Of a DNA stretch of 64,000 nucleotides, positions 60,101 through 64,000 are shown one piece after another (positions within the stretch are counted from its first letter, which is position 1; each line of letters opens with the position of its first letter). Position numbers and translations under genes: made by a program. Source of the DNA: Watersipora subatra (lineage: Eukaryota; Bryozoa; Gymnolaemata; Cheilostomatida; Watersiporidae). Where the stretch lies: contig NC_088710.1 of NCBI RefSeq assembly GCF_963576615.1, forward strand, positions 75,091,019 through 75,155,018. The letters run 5' to 3'. The notes below the pieces were generated by a model that saw only the letters and a program-made list of their open reading frames with translations, had not been told where the DNA came from and searched no databases.

Positions 60101-61533
60101 AACACTTTAAAAGTCCTTGAATGCTGTGAGGAAATATTGTGCAAGGGATCAGCTTTAAAGAGCAATACAGTTGTTACTTGGTGCTGGTGAGAACAGGGGG
60201 AGAGTAGCTACCGAAATATTCCTAAGGCTGATTCAATGATGCTCGAAGCAATATTTAATAGACAGCAGAAGGTATGGCGAATCTGAAGAAATATACACAG
60301 GAATGGCAGCGGAGCTTCACACTTGATGGCAGCTTATCGACAAAAGTAACCCGAGATAGGCAATCTTGCGTCAAATGTGTGTTGAACCTGAGTGGATACC
60401 GGTGTCTTTTGACACCAGTGGCCATGGCATGCAGCAGCAAGTGCTGAACATTCAGCACATCACAAAGCTATGACAAATACTGTCAAAAGCTATGGCTGCT
60501 TTGAGTTAAACTATACTAGATGTTTTACTTATAAAATAAAGTTGATAAACTGAACAACGTCCCTCACCAGTCCATTGCACGTGGAGAGAGCAACTTTGGA
60601 GCTTGTTTCATTCTTTATGTGTCCTTGGAAGTGGCAACGGGTGAGAGAATGGGCCTTAGTCTGAGTTCTATTATAGAATCTCTCTTCTATGACAAGGCTG
60701 GGTGTGTAGAGGTGGCTATCTGTGTCTAGCACGACTATAATTGGAAAGTCTCTACCAGATACTGATAGTTTGTAAGCTAGATGAGTGAGTTCCTGAGTAT
60801 CTCTCTTCGCTCGGCCTTGCTCTGGCATCTCGTAGTGTACATTGTGAGACAGGAAACTTCCCTCCCTATCTACCAGTGAGGGCTCTATAATGCTCCACTC
60901 GGTCTCTTCCAGTCTACGCTCTACAATTGACAGGCAGGTCTTCAAAGACAAGCGAATTTTTCTGAGAGTAACCTCATATCTCAGATAAAGTTGTTATCAA
61001 ATTTCTTGATGTCAATGCACCAAGTCCGTCGGCACATCGGTGCAAACTGTTTTTAATAAACCTGCATGTTTCAAGTTCAAATTCTAAAAATCATTGACAA
61101 GAAACTTTTGGCTATGTTTCAAAACGTAATTATATAACGTACTGGACTCAGTCCTCCGCTCTCACATAAGCGTTTAACTTGACTCTAAAGCCTTTGTAAG
61201 CTGAATATGTAGAGTAGAATTTGAGGCAAAATAAATCAGCTTAAGGAATTATTCCAATGTACTACCAGTGCAGAGAGTCAGAACTATCAGCGCATAGAGC
61301 TTGGGCACGACTCTCTCAGCGTCCAATATCTTGAATGCCTCTAAGGCTCGTAAATCATAGCAAGAATGAGCTGTCAGGGGCGTAAGCTGAGAACACACTG
61401 CTCCAACTCTTGTTATGTTTTCAGCCTCAAATGTACTTAAAATTTTGTCCTTTTTTAAATAAGGCCTGTTGGGAGTGAGAACGTGGGCTGGGCATAACTT
61501 GTCTAAAATCGTGCAACTTAATTTCCAATGCAT
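45121..61533 (-). CDS. ADAMTS7/12-like: ADAMTS7/ADAMTS12-like secreted metalloprotease, 23 coding exons
   Basis: This is a zinc endopeptidase of the extracellular matrix (vertebrate ADAMTS7/12 cleave COMP). Exons: 61533-61266 (uncertain), 60920-60568, 59851-59671, 59521-59361, 59217-59134, 59041-58911, 58755-58606, 57899-57753, 57631-57484, 56505-56386, 55524-55379, 55160-55064, 54231-54034, 53921-53765, 53645-53434, 53337-53069, 51339-51123, 48158-48009, 47871-47685, 47580-47429, 47231-47085, 46976-46826, 45263-45121. They total 3969 nt, 1322 aa. Order: prodomain, furin site RHRSKR (to 284), catalytic domain from [16 protein letters not shown], zinc motif HELGHNFGMKHD (438-449, split between exons) with Met-turn FIM, disintegrin-like, TSP1-1, Cys-rich, spacer ([17 protein letters not shown]), six more TSP1 repeats with a linker of about 80 aa where mammals have a mucin domain, then PLAC (six Cys, stop TAA). 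The Cys-rich, spacer and [14 protein letters not shown] segments fit ADAMTS7/12 best. The first exon lacks an N-terminal signal peptide; a hydrophobic stretch ([10 protein letters not shown]) lies at about 79-88. Confidence 0.94.
45565..46420 (+). repeat. Minisatellite, 32-bp unit
   Basis: About 26 copies of GTTATAGCTAGTACAGTATG plus TTAACTACAGGT lie in the last ADAMTS intron. Copies decay toward the right end (46230-46420). Confidence 0.95.
48225..50950. repeat. Inverted duplication of hAT interior sequence in an ADAMTS intron
   Basis: The left arm (about 48225-49270, reverse orientation) and right arm (about 49290-50950, forward) both match the interior of the hAT element at 2439-4870 (roughly its 3150-4280). 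They meet at a short loop near 49270-49300, flanked by GACAG(T/G)GAAATTTCTAGT-type arms. The right arm carries extra sequence (about 49540-49850). No hAT termini are visible at the outer ends. It lies between ADAMTS exons 17 and 18. Confidence 0.85.
51757..52168 (+). repeat. Minisatellite, 27-bp unit
   Basis: About 15 copies of CTGCCTTCATAATATATTTA plus ATACTAT lie in ADAMTS intron 16. The length is a multiple of three, so frames stay open on both strands by chance. Confidence 0.95.
52270..53062 (+). repeat. Minisatellite, 39-bp unit, next to ADAMTS exon 16 donor
   Basis: About 20 copies of GACAATGGGACCAAAGAAGA plus GCACCTGTTATGTGATGGT. On the gene strand each unit has AACAG|GTGCTC, a donor-like site. 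Between array and exon, the real junction CCTGCGAG|GTTGGT is itself duplicated about 20 bp downstream as CCTGCGAA GTTGGT. Confidence 0.95.
54420..54985 (+). repeat. Short-unit complex repeat (TTAGCAACTAGC type)
   Basis: Interleaved units of 7-8 bp (CAACTAG, CAGTTAG, CTATTAG) form longer blocks that recur at about 54540-54660 and 54760-54890. It lies in ADAMTS intron 12. Confidence 0.92.
55565..55745 (+). repeat. Short tandem repeat, 9-bp (GTGGTAGGT)
   Basis: About 20 copies of GTGGTAGGT/GTGGTAGGA lie about 40 bp upstream (gene sense) of the ADAMTS exon 11 acceptor. Open frames of Val-Gly or Thr-Pro here are compositional. Confidence 0.95.
56560..56735. repeat. Minisatellite with palindromic unit
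   Basis: About nine copies of an about 19-bp unit built on the self-complementary core TATAGCATGCTATA lie upstream (gene sense) of ADAMTS exon 10. It could extrude as multiple hairpins. Confidence 0.9.
57901..58490 (-). repeat. Minisatellite, 30-bp unit, abutting the catalytic-exon acceptor
   Basis: About 19 copies of a 30-bp unit (TATAAAGTACACGGTAATAG on the plus strand) run right up to the acceptor of ADAMTS exon 8. On the gene strand each unit ends CCGTGTACTTTATAG, while the true acceptor reads CCGTGTACTTTGCAG. The polypyrimidine/acceptor context is therefore itself part of the array. Confidence 0.93.
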
Positions 61534-61539
61534 CAGCTG

Positions 61540-62335
61540 GTCTCCCTAAATGGTCAACGATTGGATAGCAACAATGGTACACAACGACTCACAAAAATCA
61601 TCCAAATTTACCTTCAAACTAAAGACATCGTTCAAACACAATGAAGTGGCAACAAAAAACTGGGTATTTGGTCGCTAACACCTATGGAATTGTTTAGAAA
61701 GCCAATACCGTCTCAGTATATTCAGTAACCCTCACGCTAACACTCAACCCTCTGTGTTTACAATATCATTATACTGGCTCGCTGTCAAAAATCCTCGCTG
61801 ACAAAAATACTTAGAGTTTCCATACCCAATAATTGCATTAAGAGAGGCAAGGCTTAAACGTGTTACTTTGGTTAACCTGACCAGGAAAAGCACAGTGCCT
61901 TGTGAGTGAGCGACAACGCCTTACGAGGGGCCTCAGTCTCCCCTCCCTCCGCCATCCTTACTAATTACTCTCAGACAAAAGATAATCCTTGAGGGAAGCA
62001 CCAAGACTAAAAACACTCGGAGAGGTCAGCTTGATAATAAATCACATTTAAGCTTATGAGTATCATATGGCAGCCAAATTCCAGTGTCTGAAGTGAGGCA
62101 TGTGAAAGTGTGTGAAATTGCAACTAAACTTAGGGAGCAGAGAAAAGGTTGTGAGTTACTAATGCGTTAACAATACAGGTACAGCGTCGATATGACATGA
62201 CAATATGACATACCGGTCACTGACAGCCAGCAGGCCTCTGGCAAACTACTGAGAAAATAATGTAAGCCTAATTTTGAAAATATAGAGACTATTACACACT
62301 ATTTTCTAACAGTTTTTTGACAAGTATGAGATAGG
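61540..62335. other. Upstream of ADAMTS, nothing recognised
   Basis: About 800 bp contains no conserved frame. The true ADAMTS first exon or promoter may lie here or beyond. Confidence 0.4.
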
Positions 62336-62337
62336 TC

Positions 62338-62895
62338 AGATCAGGCGTTAGTGAGTACCAGGTCAGGACAGGTGTTAGTGAGTACCAGGTCAGGACAGGT
62401 GTTAGTGAGTACCAGGTCAGGGCAGGTGTTAGTGAGTACCAGGTTAGGACAGGTGTTAGTGAGTACCAGGTTATGACAGGTGTTAGTGAGTACTAGGTTA
62501 GGACAGGTGTTAGTGAGTACCAGGTCAGGACAGATGTTAGTGAGTACCAGGTTAGGACAGATGTTAGTGAGTACCAGGTCAGGACAGATGTTAGTGAGTA
62601 CCAGGTTAGGACAGATGTTAGTGAGTACCAGGTCAGGACAGGTGTTAGTGAGTACCAGGCCAGGACAGATGTTAGTGAGTACCAGGTCAGGACAGATGTT
62701 AGTGCGTACCAGGTCAGGACAGGTGTTAGTGAGTACCAGGTCAGGACAGGTACTAGTGAGTACCAGGTCAGGACAGATGTTAGTGAGTACCAGGTCAGGA
62801 CAGGTGTTAGTGAGTACCGGGTCAGATCAGGTGTTAGTGAGTACCAGGTTAGGACAGGTGTTAGTGAGTATTAGGCCAGGACAGGTATTAGTATC
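62338..62895 (+). repeat. Minisatellite, 27-bp unit
   Basis: About 20 copies of CAGGTTAGGACAGGTGTTAG plus TGAGTAC, with CAGGTCAGG and ACAGATG variants. The plus frame is open because 27 is a multiple of three. Confidence 0.95.
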
Positions 62896-62899
62896 AGAT

Positions 62900-63560
62900 A
62901 AGAATGGTCTTTTACGATAGTAATGGTAGTGTCCAGGCTGGCAGTTTTAAATTTTTGAAATACAATGTTATTCAAATTTAACATTCCTGTCAGCCACGAA
63001 ATCAAAAGAAGCCATCAAATGATACAGCGGGCAGAAAATCAGCTATAAAGAGTGACAACAATATCTGATTCTATACTTCGTTTTTTTGTGATGTCATTTT
63101 ATCGTTGTCGGCCATCTTTATAGACAATTTTATCCTTAAAAATACGAAACTTTTGCAATGAATTTCTGAAAACGATGCTTCGCAATTTCTTTTATTATAG
63201 TATCAAAACAACACCAAAAGTACTGTTAAATAAAAGAAAAATGATCATTTTCTACAAATATGGCGACTTTTTCGTGAACGAGCACATGTGCAAACGACTT
63301 GATGACGTCAAAAAAAAACACGATGGATTATTCTATATCTGATCAATATTCTAATGGCAATTCTAAGATGCCAATGGATGACATCTTGAAGGATTCTAAT
63401 ATGTCTCTAAACTTTTAAGCGACAAAGAGTACCATGGGTAAAGCACATGACAAGCATTTTAACGCCGTTCATGGCCATTGGTCAGCCTAAAGAACACTAG
63501 ATTTGTAAGGAAAAAACAAATAATGGTAAAAATGGCAAGCTGCAGACAACTTAAGCAAAG
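62900..63560. other. Unannotated AT-rich stretch between two minisatellites
   Basis: No conserved frame, RNA gene or mobile-element ends were seen in these 660 bp. Confidence 0.4.
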
Positions 63561-63574
63561 TGCACCAAAACTAC

Positions 63575-63968
63575 ACTGATCCCTATCTAAACCCCACTAA
63601 TCCCTATCTAAACCCCACTGATCCCGATCTAAACCACACTGATCCCTATCTAAACCCCACTGATCCCGATCTAAACCACACTGATCCCTATCTAAACCCC
63701 ACTGATCCCTATCTAAACTCCACATATCCTTATCTAAACCACACTGATCCCTATCTAAACCCCACTGATTCCTATCTAAACCCCACTGATCCCGATCTAA
63801 ACCACACTGATCCCTATCTAAACCACACTGATCCCTATCTAAACCCCACTGATCCCTATTTAAACCCCACTGATCCCTATCTAAACCACATTGATCCCTA
63901 TCTAAACCACACTGATCCCCATCTAAACCACACTGATCCCCATCTAAACCACACTGATCCCTCTCTAC
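63575..63968 (+). repeat. Minisatellite, 21-bp unit
   Basis: About 19 copies of ACTGATCCCTATCTAAACCC with CAC/CCC variants. Length 21 keeps the plus frame open (YLNPTDP repeats). I do not regard this as a protein. Confidence 0.95.
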
Positions 63969-64000
63969 ACTGTTAGATTCTGGGGGTCAGCAACTGGTTT

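Overview
Eukaryotic (animal) nuclear DNA. Coding sequence comes in short exons flanked by GT...AG introns, the window is AT-rich, and one gene is an ADAMTS metalloprotease with a PLAC domain, an animal-specific architecture. Together with hAT, pogo/Tigger-like, LINE and tRNA-SINE remnants and very many minisatellites, this suggests a bilaterian invertebrate. A lophotrochozoan such as a mollusc or bryozoan is my guess; the phylum is not proven by the sequence.

Four conserved genes are present. (1) BYSL/bystin, plus strand, exons between 1 and 14056; the N-terminal part lies left of the window. (2) A complete FAM91A1 orthologue, minus strand, start 33515 to stop 14552, 19 coding exons, 800 aa. 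(3) A complete ISCA1, plus strand, 40715-43657, 4 exons, 151 aa. (4) A near-complete ADAMTS7/ADAMTS12-type protease, minus strand, 61533 to 45121, 23 coding exons, 1322 aa, first exon uncertain. All exon phases join and the totals are divisible by three. BYSL and FAM91 converge 495 bp apart, FAM91 and ISCA1 diverge across 7.2 kb, and ISCA1 and ADAMTS converge. The genes are housekeeping or extracellular-matrix genes with no sign of a shared pathway (ribosome biogenesis, trans-Golgi vesicle capture, mitochondrial Fe-S assembly, matrix proteolysis).

Introns and intergenic DNA hold more than 20 tandem arrays with units of 9-84 bp (mostly 20-43), about 20 kb or roughly 30% of the window. The largest are a 37-bp satellite (9335-13625, BYSL intron 5) and a 28-bp satellite (34765-38430, between FAM91 and ISCA1). 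Both carry higher-order periods.

The most unusual pattern is that several arrays are built from exon/intron junctions. The repeat unit includes a copy of the real splice site, sometimes with adjacent coding bases, so introns carry strings of decoy donors or acceptors (BYSL exon 3 acceptor; FAM91 exon 11 acceptor, exon 13 donor, exon 15 donor; ADAMTS exon 16 donor). Other notable items are a hAT element with a perfect 8-bp target duplication, a 2.7-kb inverted duplication of that hAT interior inside an ADAMTS intron, and two TA-flanked MITE-like elements.
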